NCBI RefSeq assembly: GCF_958295425.1
Contig: NC_081145.1
Location: 24,647,389-24,711,388, forward strand
Direction of reading: 5' to 3'
Length of the DNA stretch: 64,000 nucleotides
Origin: Solea solea
Lineage: Eukaryota > Chordata > Actinopteri > Pleuronectiformes > Soleidae
Below the pieces are notes generated by a model that was not told where the DNA came from, made no database searches, and saw only the letters and a program-made list of their open reading frames with translations. A program made the translations under genes and the position numbers. Shown here one piece after another: positions 13,451 to 25,945 of the stretch. The stretch's first letter is position 1; each line of letters starts with the position of its first letter.

Positions 13451-13828
13451 GAAAGAATTACCAAATTAAAACAACGTGACACTGAAAATATATAAAAAAA
13501 AACAGAACAAAAAATACAAGGTGAATGAAAACAAGTACAAGTACAAATTGAACAAATATCTACCAATATCTATATTTATTTACTAAATTACATGTATTTT
13601 TGTTTTTCTTCACCTTGTAACATTCTCAAATGACGATGAGACATGTTCTCTCTTTCGCCGTTCCCCCTGCATGCTCCGCGGAACCACCAACTGCCACGTC
13701 TCGCCTCCCCCCGGCGCCACCCAGGCCCGCTGCAGCAACCCCTGGCGCAACCTCAACTCCCTACTGCCCTGAACTCCTCCCTCTCTTCCTGCAATCCCTG
13801 CTCCCTGCCCTCTGCACGCTCACAAAAA

Positions 13829-14045
13829 TTACACCCCACCTCTGCACAGGGCCGGCGAAAACAAGGCGTCTGTGTTGGCGTGCCGGGTCCCTGGTCGATG
13901 CTCGATCTCAAAATCATACGCCTGCAGTTCCTCCAACCACCTGGCGATCTGGCCTTCCGGTTTCCGGAACGACATCAGCCACTGTAGCGCAGCATGGTCG
14001 GTCCGGACCACGAAAGACAGCCCACACAGGTAGTACTTAAAATGT
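13829..14045 (-). pseudogene. Ty3/gypsy retrotransposon RNase H fragment
   Basis: The minus-strand translation contains VRTDHAALQWLMSF followed by GQIARWLEELQAYDFEIEHR, then PGTRHANTDAL. This is the end of the reverse transcriptase/RNase H region of Ty3/gypsy polyproteins (TDHAAL...HRPG..N.DAL). The usual Ser after DAL is replaced by Phe, and the upstream part (near 14040) continues only in another frame, so it is broken. No protease, full RT or integrase is present. Confidence 0.85.
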
Positions 14046-14352
14046 CAGTTTCAATGCCTCTTCGATGGAGGAAGGATGAGCCAACTGCACTGCGTAGCTC
14101 TGGAGGAGACAGAGCCCCTACAAAACGGTCCCGGGCCATCTGGCTCCGCACTCGTGGGGGCTTGTCAGCATATGCACGCTGCCTCAAAGTCTTGATGTCG
14201 CCATACAGTGTATTAAGCGACTCACCGGTGCGTCGGTGCCTCCCTAAGTGTACCCCTTCCATCCACAGCCCCATGTCCACTCCAAAATGCTGGCTCAAAG
14301 CGGCCACCAGCGTGCCATAATCTCCTCTCTCCTCCGGGCTCAACATAGTCAT
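14046..14352 (-). pseudogene. Ty3/gypsy gag-like fragment
   Basis: The minus-strand frame begins MTMLSPEERGDYGTLVAALS and contains LRQRAYADKPPRVRSQMARD followed by RFVGALSPPELR. This matches the Gag (retrotrans_gag/capsid-like) region of fish gypsy elements. It runs straight into RNase H sequence, so the Gag C-terminus, zinc knuckle, protease and most of RT have been deleted. Confidence 0.75.
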
Positions 14353-14447
14353 AAACTTAGCTACAATTTTTGGATCTTGTAGAATTTTATGTTTTCCTTT
14401 TTACGATATTAGATTCTGTGATTTTAAATCCTACCTTTAGCTATATC

Positions 14448-14535
14448 AGGGGTGCCCAGTACGTCGATCGTGATGGACCAGTCGATCTCAAAGGCAGTTT
14501 GAGTAGATCGCGTGGCATTGAAAAGAAAATCAACC
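14448..14535 (+). repeat. hAT-like repeat terminus
   Basis: Contains caggggtgcccagtacgtcg and then gtcgatctcaaaggcagttt, a phrase found at the ends of hAT-type elements in vertebrates. The far end was not identified. Confidence 0.55.
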
Positions 14536-15330
14536 TCTTGATCTAGGGTATCTTTATCTGCACCAGTCCATTATCAATTATCAATCCCAGTTAGGTGTTG
14601 ATTCCAGATTGTGGACCACTGTGGTGGACAGATGATTCATCGTGCTGCTCCTTGAGCCACATTGCTAACATGTACAATAACAGGTTTGTTGTTGTTCCCA
14701 CTTTCTGTAATTGAAAATAAATGAGAGAAGCTTAAGGGGCCACATGGAAATGTAATGAAGGAATGGCCTCTGCAAGAAAAATATGGCTGCAAACCGTCTA
14801 CTAATATTTGTCCTCATCTCCTGGGCCGTTAATTTGAGCTGTGGTGGATGTCAGGAAATACTTTGGTGAGTGACTGCTCTTTGTTTTGGCAGAGCACACA
14901 GACAGAGGTTTACCATATGGTGGGAGAATAGCATTCTGGAGGGGATTGTTTCAACAGTGCTGGGTCTTTCTCTCCTCCTCCCCTCCATCTCTATCCCCAG
15001 GGTGGTGAGACAGGTGCCGGGGAAAGGAATAAAGAGCTGTTTGCACAGCCCGAGCACGTCCGTCTCCCAACTCATTTGAAAGGGACCAGTGATTATTTGC
15101 CCAAGGCCTCGTAATCTGCATATACAGTGTCAGTGTGAGTGGGAAAGCGGCACGGTTTTACATGGTGAGAACTGTTTAGCTTTAATTCCTCTTCTTACAG
15201 GGGGAATTGCTTTCTATTTCCGTGTCATTACACGAGTAAGGATGGGATGGGAGCCTACATCCAGAACCTTGTGATTTATCGCAATCTTACAATCACTTTG
15301 GGCTTGCAGCTATTATTCAATTATTAACAG
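14536..15330. other. non-coding DNA
   Basis: No exon recognised; opposing chance frames occur at 14851-15079. Confidence 0.45.
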
Positions 15331-15545
15331 ATTACTATCTAACCAACAAGTTTTCTGATTTTCCAGCTTCTTAAATGTGAACGTTTTCTGGTTTCTTTGC
15401 TCCATATTAACAAAGAAATCATTAAAACTGGATCATTTTGGTTTGGTGAACCAAACAAGGCGATCACGAACTTCATCATTTCCAGGTTAGAGAAACACTG
15501 ATCAACATTTTCTGACATTTTACAGTTAGTTGCAGCTAAAATTAT
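15330..15545 (-). repeat. 'aactaacgatt' interspersed repeat, copy 2 (minus strand)
   Basis: Read in reverse it carries the cagaaaatgttgatcagtgt, gttcaccaaaccaaaatgat and cacatttaagaagctggaaa boxes in family order. Confidence 0.75.
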
Positions 15546-17050
15546 GACAGTAAAATTGTGAATCAGCAGTAATTCTGACACAAACCATGTCTAAACAGGG
15601 ACTCTAGATCCAGATTGGAGTGCAATTAAACAAGGGTCAGTTCACTCCCTGCAGAGATCAATAGTTATCCTGCAGGGCCATGGAGATACTGATGATAGTG
15701 ATGATGTTGATGATGTTGATGATGTTGCTGTAGCTATTTTTAGCCTCAGGCAATCTTCAGCACAGGTAGAATGAATAATCGCTCGCTGTCTACGCCCCCC
15801 CGTCACCTCAGGCACGATGCAAAGCTTAATGACTCATGAACGCAATCGGGACCGTCATTATCTGATCTGTTGGTACCAAAGCTCTGGGAAGATCTGACAG
15901 GAAGAAATATGATGTAAACATTTTATTTTACACATCTCTCTCTCTGTAAGTCACATGTCGGTCGCTTCACAGGAGACTTGCTAAGAGCACCAGTGTGTGC
16001 AGTGTTGATTTTGACGTTGTTTGGATAAGAAATGTAAGAGAACAGCTACTGTCCTGCTTTTTCTTATATTCCAGACTGCACGCCTCGCTTGAGCTGTTAT
16101 TACTTATTACTCGCATATTCCATGAGTTTCATCATCCTCTGGAGAATCCAGCGACTTGTGCAGCGCTTCTCTGTTGTTGCTCAGCAGGTGTGGTGGAGCA
16201 GATCAGGCTTCTAACCAGGAGGTTGGCTAGCGGTGTCAAATAATGAATATGGAACGTGACAGTAAATAGCACTGCATAATATACAGTCGATGAGGTGAAT
16301 GATGTGGTGACGAGCCAATACAATATACAGTATCAGTCCAATACTGGCTTAAATCACTGGATCTATTAGCACCTGAGCCTCAAAATGTCCGTCTAGACTT
16401 TTTTTAACCATAAAATAGCCAGAAAATGTGCTTTTGCCCAAAAAACATTGTAGTTGTACATGAACACCAGATTTTGAACAGTAGAAAACATATTTAGGAT
16501 GACATTTGTTTGAGTTTTTGTCTCAATGTCCAAAAACAGGGCCACTATGTACAGGCTTTTTCCAACTCTCTCCTCTCTGGTGACAAAGTCGCTGATTTGC
16601 CGGCTTCCTGCAACAGCGCGAGTGAAATTACCGTAATAACCACATGTTGTGCTTTGACGTGCAACTTCTCAGCTTTCAGAAACTGCTGGATTTTTTCCGA
16701 TCGCACAAACTGCTGCGTAATTACGGTAATGCAGAATTCGCTTGTGCAAGCCTGTTGTCTGCGATATGTCTAAAGAGAGATGCCATCACCACCGTCATGT
16801 GACCAGAAGGTGAGCGAGGGCTGCTTATGTTGGAGAATTATGTTTTTGAAATGTTAGGCGGTAAAAGCATTAGCATAAATGTCTTATTAACAGCAACGAT
16901 TTTTGAAATAGTAATAAAAACACACTGTATCGAACTGATATCAGTACTAAAGGTTTTAATATCGTTATTATATAGTTCACAAAATTGGTAGTTTTAGGTT
17001 AAATTAAATGTTTTCAGAACAAATGACATTACTAATGTCGGCTGAATGTT
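15546..17050. other. non-coding DNA
   Basis: A short (GATGTT)n-like run lies near 15695-15730. A 10-bp inverted pair attaccgtaa/ttacggtaat at 16627 and 16721 probably marks part of a small DNA element. No exon was recognised. Confidence 0.45.
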
Positions 17051-17054
17051 TCAT

Positions 17055-17280
17055 TGTTTTTTATCACCGATTAATCTGCTGATTATTCTCACGATGAAGC
17101 GATTTAGTTGTTGAAACAATGATGTTCTCAAATGTCTCGTTTAATTATTCAGTTTCAGTGAGTTCTCCACTGGGAAAATACTCACATTTAGGAATCTGAA
17201 AAATCTTAGAGCGCTTATTGTAAAATGTAGTTGACGATACATTTAGTGATCAAAGTAATTAACCATAAATCGATGCAGGC
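17055..17280 (+). repeat. 'aactaacgatt' interspersed repeat, copy 3 (eroded)
   Basis: Carries the gattaatctgctgattattctc start, the gatgttctcaaatgtctcgtt box and the taaaatgtagttgacgatac end, with the middle shortened. Confidence 0.65.
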
Positions 17281-17388
17281 TTTATTAATGACCTACATTA
17301 CACTCAGTGTCTCTGCGTGGTTTGACTCTGTGAATGTCCCAACTTGTGTCTTCTCAGTCGATTTTTCCTGCAACATCTCCATTGACCA

Positions 17389-17391
<3 letters not shown>

Positions 17392-17442
<51 letters not shown>
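17392..17442 (+). repeat. (CT)n microsatellite
   Basis: About 25 uninterrupted CT dinucleotides. Long Arg-Glu or Leu-Ser frames through it are artefacts. Confidence 0.95.
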
Positions 17443-17450
<8 letters not shown>

Positions 17451-18057
17451 CCCTCGCTCCTCTGGGCTTTTTCCTAAACACCTCTTATACAGCAGGCATT
17501 AACTGCTCTCTATAATTAATGAGGGCAGCTGAGTGAGTAGTGGCAGCAGAGCTTTATGGAAAGCCCCCAGGAGTGTTCTCCAGGACAGCCCATTACCCCC
17601 CACTCCTCTGGTGGGAACAGCCTCAGCTGCTGCTGATGCTGATGCTGATGCTACAACCGAAGTGAAATTGTCATCTTCTGCATCAACTGTGGAGTTTTCT
17701 CATACGGAAGTATCAGTCATGAACACAAGGACGTCATGAAGACCGGAGACTGTTCTCTCAACAAGACCTGACTATGGGTCGTATTGTATGCAGGAAATAT
17801 GCCCCATACAGTTGGTACATTTTTAAAACTGGCGCCCCCTAAAGGTAGCATAAGTAACATCAATCTAGTACATTGGGTGTGTCGTCAAGTAGCTTCGATG
17901 AGGTTTCCACCGCCAGGTTTCTTCGTTGTATGTTGGTGTGATTGACATGGGTTCGACTCTCATGTTAGACTTTTACACACGTTAGACTTTTACCTCGCCC
18001 TGTCTTCTTCTTTTTTTTTAGCGCTAACCCTAACCTCACTCTTTCTGTGGACCCTAA

Positions 18058-18262
18058 CCCTAAAGGCCCTGGAATATGTCCATGCACATGCCGCACACAC
18101 CAAAGTGCATGTCGCATTGCGCGTTGCATATCCAAACCCTGGTATACTTGCTCGTCAGGGTCCTGTAGTATCTCACTTCACCATCGGGTGGCAGTAACAA
18201 GTCTGGATGTGGGGGATAGGACGCATTCCTACCAAAGAAGAAGAGAACGATGCTACAGCTCC
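18058..18262 (-). repeat. inverted-pair repeat, copy B
   Basis: The reverse complement matches copy A at 10124-10285 (gtagcatcgttctcttctt, ggtaggaatgcgtc, cacccgatggtgaagtg). It is flanked by taaccctaac words at 18025-18063. Confidence 0.75.
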
Positions 18263-18999
18263 CGTCGGGCAGCGGAGTCGGGGTGTTGAGGGTCGCCAGG
18301 TCGAGGCTCGGATGACTATCCTTTGCGACTACTTACGTTTGGTGAGCGAGGCTTAATACTCCACCTACAGGTGCAGCAGGACTGTCAGAAAACCCATGCT
18401 GCAACAGGAAGTAGCTGCACTTTTGTACATGCATAAACCAGGTTTCCAGGCAGTGGCAGCAGGCTATGGTAATGGCTAAAAAACTAAGGTCCGGAAATGT
18501 CTTATTACTGAAGTAAAACAGTTGAAAAAGAAGAAATTTGTGTGTTCACTTGTACCAATGGTAGTGCGCATTACAGAGTCATTTAATAAGTATTTAACAT
18601 ACCCATTAGACTGTAATATAACCTATAGTTTGTGACTGTGTTAAAATAAAAAACTGTCATCCTTGGAAGCAGTTTTGGTTTTTGCTCCCGATCTGCACAA
18701 CACTGATGATTTGGTACAATCTGCTCCTTTTCTGTCATGAGTAGATGCTTAATAGTGAGACAACACTTGAACCCAAACACACTGGTTGTTTTTACACTTG
18801 GAATACAGTGTTTCTGTCTTAAAATAAACAAGACATTTAAACGTCAACACGTTTGTTTGGCCCGATTTAAGCAGGCACAAGCATTTTTTGGCAGCTGTAT
18901 AGGGGCTGCGCATTACTTTTGTCCCCCAAGACAGAGCTTGGTATAGTCCACTGCTCCACTTTTCCTCCTTAGATTGTGCCGGTTTTCTTTTTTCCCTCC

Positions 19000-19565
19000 G
19001 TTTCAATTAATCGTTTGGTCCATAAAGTGTCAGAAAATATTGACCCGTGTTTTTCAGACCTGGACATGATGATGTTCTCAAATGTCTTGTTTTGTCCACA
19101 AACCAGAAAATGATTCAGTTTTAATGATTTTGAGTATTAACCCTAACCCCTAAACTTAATCTTTCGAAAATAAAGTGATAATATTATGAGAATAAAGTCG
19201 TAATTATTATTCAGGCACAATCTCAGATGATCAACTGCAACCTGTATCATTTTGTGAAGTTATATTTTGATTTGGGCTTCACAAATAAAGAAATACATAC
19301 AATTACAACTTTATTCTTGTCAAATTAGAACTTTGTTATCGTAAAATTATGACTTTTTACTTTTTTTTTTTAATAGTACGACTTTATGCTAGAAAGATTA
19401 CATTTTTTTTCTCTTCAGTTTAACCTAAATACTCCGGAGCAAAGAAACCAGAATATATTAACATTTAAGGAGCTGAAAAATCAGCATTCACATTCAAATC
19501 AATGATAAAATTAGTTGACAAATAATTTAGTGATCGATTAACAATTGATTAATCGTTGCACATAA
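19000..19565 (+). repeat. 'aactaacgatt' repeat, copy 4, split by a nested insertion
   Basis: The left part (19000-19135) has the ggtccataaagtgtcagaaa and gatgttctcaaatgtcttg boxes. The right part (19435-19562) resumes at gagcaaagaaaccagaat and ends gattaatcgttgca. About 300 bp of different sequence separates them. Confidence 0.75.
19136..19434. mobile_element. probable MITE nested in copy 4
   Basis: It has roughly inverted ends rich in 'aataaagtcgtaatt' (left) and 'attacaactttattc...aaaattatgactttt' (right), a pattern of a common fish MITE. It interrupts the surrounding repeat between its usual adjacent boxes. Confidence 0.5.
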
Positions 19566-22500
19566 ATGTATACGGTTGACAGTTTGTTTAACACAACCGT
19601 TACTAACATCCATTACATATGTGTAGTTAATAGTGAACCAACCCACAGGTTTCTATCAGAAAAGCGCTGTGAGTTGCACAGAAGGTGATTCACGAGTGCA
19701 TAAACGCTTGCAGACTGAAGAAAAAAACCAAGGCCAGTTTGAAAGTGCTTTGTAAATCTTGTCATCGTTGCTATGCTGAGTGTGGGTGTTGAAGGTCATT
19801 TGTCAAGGTTATTGCCTTAGATGAGTCACCAGGCGGAGTGGGGGGGCGGGGGCTACGACACACTGCCAAACTAAAAACCTAATATCATTTAAGCTCAGTC
19901 GCAAATCTTTCAATATGTCAACACCCGAGGAAGAAGACAGGCGGTGGTGCCTCCTTCCCTTTAGAGAGGAAAAAGGTCACACTCAGTCAACAGAAATTTA
20001 ATATATTTTAGTCTTTAATAAACTCTATATGGCCAATTCAACTTTATATAATATGTCAAATCTGATCATCATTTTACGTCTCACACTAGGATGAATGATA
20101 TTGTGATTTGCTCCAGTATTTCTTGTAAAATTTGATAAAAACCTTCTTTGAATGTTGTGTTTTATCCATAATCCATGAACAATGATCAGATTACTGTTGA
20201 TTACTGTTGTCGAGGAGCCAAAAAACTAATATTCTCAATAATTTAGGGAACCAAAATCTGCTAATTGTATTGATTGTCCCTTTACTTGTGTTTTTTACAA
20301 TGAATAAACTAGTCAAATGTTCTATTTACCAATTTATATTGTCATATTTAAATATTTATTTACTTAATTTGTTCATTAAAATCACCGAATCTATATTTTG
20401 ACCCACCTCAAATCAATTCAAGTTATAGTGCTATATATATTCTTATTGAATAGCTCTAACTGACAGTAAATTAGGCTCACGTTTAAAATAATCACATGAA
20501 ACCCAATTGTTTTATTTGTATAGTGCAAAAATCACAACATACATTATCCAACACTTCACTCAATGAACAAGCACACTTCAAAATCTTTTTTTCTTTTTTA
20601 TTAAAAAAGAAAAGATTAATTGTTCAGCACTTCATCACACACTGAGTCGATTCTCCGCTCACAGCGGGAGCTCAGAAAGAGAGTGGTCAGTTGCAGCTGT
20701 TCAGGACTAATCCAGGTTTTTGTCCCGTAGCTGTACTTACTCTCTCTCTCCTTTCTGTTTAAATCACAACCCACTGTGTTGTTGTGTTTTTTCCTTCTGT
20801 GACCCTGTAGTGGATTATTTCTCTCAATCAAGATATTTATGTAACCACTCGCCCGGGGAGGATAAAAAGAAAGAAAGAAAGAAAAAAAGATTCTGCTTTT
20901 GGAAGTGAGTCCAGTAAACGATGAGGAATCTGAATAATAATCCATCCTTATGTTCGTATAATGGGATTAACTTTGATTTGCCTTCAAATATAACAGAAAT
21001 TCAGTTCCTTTACATTTACGCGTTAAAGGTGATGGAGGTAAGACAGCTTGTTGTAAAATCTTTTGAGTGTCAACCAAGAAAAAAGATAAAGAAGAAGAGA
21101 GAAATCGCCATGGCAACTGCTCACTTTGTCTCTGCTGTCCAGGTGTGTTGTGTAATTTGGCCGAAACTCTTCCTTTCTTTCATTCTTTCTTTCTTTCTTT
21201 CCGCTCCAGCTACGTCTCACCTCGCGTTGCACTTGCTTGTTTTTTTTTTTTTTTTTTATGTGCGATTATATCAGTGATTTACATGAAGCTTTTTCATGTA
21301 CGTGCTGCTACTGAAAAACTGCTTTACAGTATTTAGCATTTAGCATTTGGCATGCAGTTAAGTCTGAGGGGGGAAAAACAAAAAAACAAGGAGCGGTGAC
21401 ACATGGCTGCGAGTAACACGGCCCGCAGATTGTTTCCGGTGCAGTAATTAGTGCCCCGAAGGATGCAGCATCAGCACATTTTCGCTAATCCAGCGTTGGT
21501 GCTGTTGGGCTCAGAGCTCAGAGAGAGAGAGTAGGACTCGTTCCCAGTGGAGCAGATGGATGACGTGATGCACGGGAGACTGAAAGAGGCCGTGATCATT
21601 AAAAAGGCTGATTACACGGTGGTAATTAGATCAGCAGTTCGGGCTCAAGGTTGGTGGGTTTTAGAGGACGTTTTTGTCTTGAAAAGGACTTTTTCTGGCG
21701 ACTCAAGGTCGTGGTCCTGTCCTGGGAATCGATGACCTCCACATATTTGTCAGTATGAGATTCAGGGTTTTTTTTTGCTCAAGGACTCGGTTGAGTCCTA
21801 GAGTCAAACGTCCTCCAGACCTCGTGATTAATCTCCAATCTGTTGTACCTGCAGAGGTGCAGCTGCTTCTCATGAAGGACTGTGTGTGTATATATAGAAA
21901 GCTTAAGGCTGGGGACGCGCGACACAACTTTCACAGTCTTTGCTCACTGTGTTTTTGTCAAACCAAGTGAAGCCAACAAGTTTCGCGCAAACTCTTGCCA
22001 GAGAGTCTACGAGAGAGACAAACATTGACCTCAAAGGGTTCACTGTTGCTCTTGTTCTGCTCTGAGAAATCAAAGAACAAAAGACGGGTATGAGTGAAGT
22101 CATGGGGGAGTCGACGTTGGCATTCCTTCTACTTCCTGTCGTCTTCTGATGTTATGTCCTGTGTCCCACCTTCTCTTTCTTATTGGGTCAGTAATCAGTA
22201 CACACTACCTGATTGTAGGCTCAAAACAAATTCACACACTTACAGATCCCTGTGCCAAATCGCCATGTCAACTGTCCCCAACTAGTGCTGACTGGTGAAG
22301 ACTCTGTCCAACTGTGAATTGCTGGGTAAAATCGGATAAAAAAATCTTGTTGTGTGTCCCGATGTTGATGATAATGGACTATAAATGAGTGATTATCTCA
22401 TTCTCTTACTTCTATAATCATTTTTGTGGTTATAATTATCTTAGATTCACATAAAGCTACGACAGTTGGCATTTAAATAGACGATGAATAACAAAGACCT

Positions 22501-24149
22501 CTGAAGCTCACTGCCATCCATCACTGTCCGTGTTAGTGTGTGTGTGGTTCACGCAGTCAACCTTCACAGTATTACCACTGAACCAAAACATGTCCATGTG
22601 TCTCTGCTCCTCTCACCTCTGCGTGGTGTGTCTTTTGTGGTTTTCTTTTGGACGATAAGAATCATCACATCAGTGAGAACTTAGTCTCAATCGGAGCCTT
22701 CAATATTAGCCTGATTTAGCAATTATAAATGGTTTATGTGTTGTAAAGCAATTTTTTTGTTGTTTTCATAAAAGCCGTATTTTTGGACATCTAAGTAATT
22801 ACTTGTACACTACATCTTATACTACAACACTTAAGTTTATCTGTCTTTTACCGTGGCACTACTTAGTATGTAACTTAGACGTACAGATGTGCAGACTCAG
22901 GCAGATTGATACAGATTTTAAGGCAGTTGTTCGGGGACCGCTCACATTTTCAATTTTGGACAATGTCCAGGTTTATTTTCAACAATAGAATCCAGCAAAA
23001 GTGTCTCGCTTTACTCGCGCCATGTGCTTCTTCCACCTTGCCTGCTCAGTTGTGATGTAAAAATAATTTCAGTGCAAATGTATAAACCATAGAAGTATTT
23101 AAACAATGTATCTGTACGGATTCAAACATACAGTATTTAGAGGCTATAGCCATTTTTGACAGGTCGCAGGAGGAAGAGAGCAAATCATCAAAATTAAAGT
23201 ATAGAGTTCCATGAGTTTCAGACTTCATGCTGGCTCACTTCCACACACTGAGTGACAGGAATTGAACAAAGCCACGTTTGATATTCACCATATCACTTGT
23301 GCTCTTCCTGCTCCAACATGTCGAAATGTCTGCTGTGAAAGAACCCTATTGTCTCTGTGGGTAGTAAGTGTTTGATGAGGGTGTTGAGCTCTTTGTAGCG
23401 AGAAATGAAGTTTCCAGCTTCTGCTAAAATTATGCTGTTTGGATAAAAAATTTTTATCACACATTTTCTGGTTAAGTGTTAGTTGTTTCCCGTCCCAGAT
23501 ATGTCAGTCCTCAGGCAAACGGGGACCAGGTGTCGTGTATATGCACATCCCAATGTCCTGTCCTGTATCCCTGTTGTTTTTAAAAGTATGCTCAGTCTGA
23601 ATCACCCCTCCAGCCATAAATTAAGGTTTGCTGACCAGTCTTATCATCCTTCTTCCCAGTTGCATTTTTCCAGCTGACTCAGGATCTTATGGGGTGTTAG
23701 ATTTCCCCTGTACTACAGCTCATCCATCAGCAGCAGCAGCAGCAGCTCTGTGGGCGATACAAATGTGATGATTTTGTGGAGACACACACATTTTTTCTCT
23801 GGGACCAGTGCACTGTGTGCACTGTATTCTAAAGTGATGGATGTTCTCTACCAAACCCACCAATGTCAACATCAGTAGTCACTCTGGTCATGTGTCTACA
23901 CATGTTACAGGTCCAGCGTGTAACATTTACAAGGGTTGTTGTCAGAAATCCAATATACTGCAGATAAATATGTCTATATAAAGTTTTAAATGGTGTTATT
24001 GCCTTATAATAATGCCTTTATATGCACTTAAGTCAAGGGCCTTGCTTTACAGAGAATGCCATCTTGAAATTCTCTGTTTCTAAAACAGCCATAATGTGTT
24101 TTTCATGTTTTTTTTAAGTGTAAACAAATGGACATAGTCGCCATGTGAA
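19566..24149. other. non-coding DNA
   Basis: No exon recognised. AAAG-rich runs lie near 20865-20890 and 21070-21090 and a T17 run near 21240. A repeat with the end cagcgtgtaacatttacaa lies near 23930. Short frames on both strands show no family features. Confidence 0.45.
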
Positions 24150-24375
24150 GACCCAGCTTTGCAACCAGGTTGGAACAAAGGGTCTGCATAGAGTTTGCAT
24201 GTTCTCCCCGTGTGTGCGTGGGTTTTCTCCAGGTTCTCCCACAGTCCAAAAACACGCTTGTTGAGGAATTAGGCAAACTGGACACCATAGAAATTGACCG
24301 TAGGTGTGAGAGTTGATGGTTGTTTGTCTCTATGTGTCCCTGTGATGGACTGGCAACCTGTCCAGGGTGTAAATA
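24150..24375 (+). repeat. L2/SINE-like teleost repeat
   Basis: Contains gcatgttctccccgtgtg, gggttttctccaggttctcc, cagtccaaaaacacgc, ggttgtttgtctctatgtgt and gtgatggactggcaacctgt in order. It is a long and recognisable copy. Confidence 0.8.
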
Positions 24376-24539
24376 GAGTTCTCTTTGCAACCTGCAGAAC
24401 TGTCTCCTGGCGGCTAAATGCTACTCCCATCCTACATCCTGGGCTTTTCAAATTAGAAGATTATGTCCATTTTATATGTGGTGTGTGAGTGCAAGCTTTA
24501 CACACCATTAACCATTAAGCTACACCATTATGATTTCTA

Positions 24540-24785
24540 GGCTTAATGGTTTGGTCCATAAAATATCTGGAAATAAGATGTTCTTGAATGTCTTGTTTTG
24601 TCCCCAAACCGAAAAAATTTCACTTTGAAATATTTCTTTGTTATATGGAGCAAAGAAACCAGATTTAAGAAGCTGAAAAATCGGAAAACTTATAATGTAA
24701 AAGCATTCAAATCGATTATAAAATAAGATGACGATTCATTTAGTGTTCGATTAATAATCGATTCATAGATTAGTCGTTGCAACCC
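24540..24785 (+). repeat. 'aactaacgatt' interspersed repeat, copy 5
   Basis: Carries ggtttggtccataaaata, gttcttgaatgtcttgtttt, ggagcaaagaaaccaga and the end aatcgattcatagattagtc in family order. Confidence 0.75.
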
Positions 24786-25414
24786 TGCTGAATACAGTTT
24801 GATGTATTTGCTGAGCTCTTAATGCCATGTTCTGTTGATTGCACTTGCTAATCAGTTTCCTGACCATCGTCCACTGGGATTTGTGGGAAATGTTCATACA
24901 TGTGAACCCACACCACTAACCCTGTGCATCACCAGCTGGCTTGAAGATGCTAAAGGAAACGGAAGGCAAACAGGATTATTTGAGCTTGAAATCTCAGTAT
25001 CTTTAAAGCGAGGCTCACCTGGGAGACTGCCCACTGTGTGCAGCGCTGGATGACATCATTGCTTCCAGACCCAGTTACATTAGACCACATGCCACCCTGT
25101 GCAGCCAAGCCATGCCGTTCTAGCCGCCCTCTGGGCAAACAAAGGCCTCTTTCAGTCCAGTCCCTGCTGCGATCATGCAGAGCAGAAGCAATCTGTTCCT
25201 CGTGGCTGCTCGCTGTGAAGTGACCCAGCCTTTTCTTTGCTACAGATTTGCTGGTTTGTGCATTGTTTGTTTGTTTCTGTCTTTTTGGAAATTGCTGCTT
25301 GGTTGTGTCCATCTTGAGAAGGTGCATCATGAAGGCAAAGATGGAAAGTCCCACTCATCTGTCCAGGCCAATGCATCAGTCCACTAGAGATGGATCGTTT
25401 TACTTTTAAGTTTA
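24786..25414. other. non-coding DNA
   Basis: No exon recognised. Overlapping opposite-strand chance frames fill 24950-25390. Confidence 0.45.
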
Positions 25415-25625
25415 TTGCGTTGTAGGCAGATTTATAACTCTGTAGTACCTTGTGAAGGATCCAGCGCCGGGAAGAACGGGTGTGTTGATGAATTCTGGAT
25501 GTCTCCTACAAGTACTAGAAGTATAGGTACTTCCTTGTACCCAAGGAATCAGAGGAGCTCTGGATCTGGATCGGCTTCATACCCAGGATTTTCTCTCACT
25601 GTCTCTCACTGTCAGGAAAAGGCTT

Positions 25626-25760
25626 TTATTTGCTATTCCCTTTGCCTGGAATGAAGCGCAGAAAGATTTGAAACTTAAAGGCTTGGTCTCACTGGATGTT
25701 TTCAGGAGAATGATGGACGACTTGGCGGCAGACGCATCTGTCTGTGGATGTTCTTGCTGA
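25626..25760 (+). pseudogene. LINE ORF2 C-terminal fragment
   Basis: The frame from 25626 reads LFAIPFAWNEAQKDLKLKGL then VSLDVFRRMMDDLAADASVC and ends at TGA. The W N x Q K x L K L x x L V S L x x F pattern is what I recall at the C-terminus of fish LINE ORF2 proteins. It is followed by a typical LINE 3' end (gagatttttaatctcattgg, cctggttaaataaaaaa) up to about 25945. No reverse transcriptase is visible upstream, so the copy is 5'-truncated. Confidence 0.7.
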
Positions 25761-25945
25761 TTACTGGTTTATTTATAATTGTGATCTTGGAAATTGCTTT
25801 TTTAATTGTTTGATGTTTCTGTATAACATGTATGGCTGCTGACTAGTTTGTTTGTAACCTTGTTGTGCTGCCTGTCTTGGCCAGGACACAATTGAGAAAG
25901 AGATTTTTAATCTCATTGGGATTTTTTCCTGGTTAAATAAAAAAA
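25761..25945 (+). mobile_element. LINE 3' untranslated end
   Basis: Contains gccaggacacaattgagaaa, gagatttttaatctcattgg and a terminal ggttaaataaaaaa A-rich tail. It belongs with the ORF2 fragment just upstream. Confidence 0.7.

Noticed and set aside
18025..18063. Telomere-like taaccctaaccc words (also at 19139)
   Set aside because: Only two or three imperfect units, lying next to interspersed repeats. Not an interstitial telomere array.
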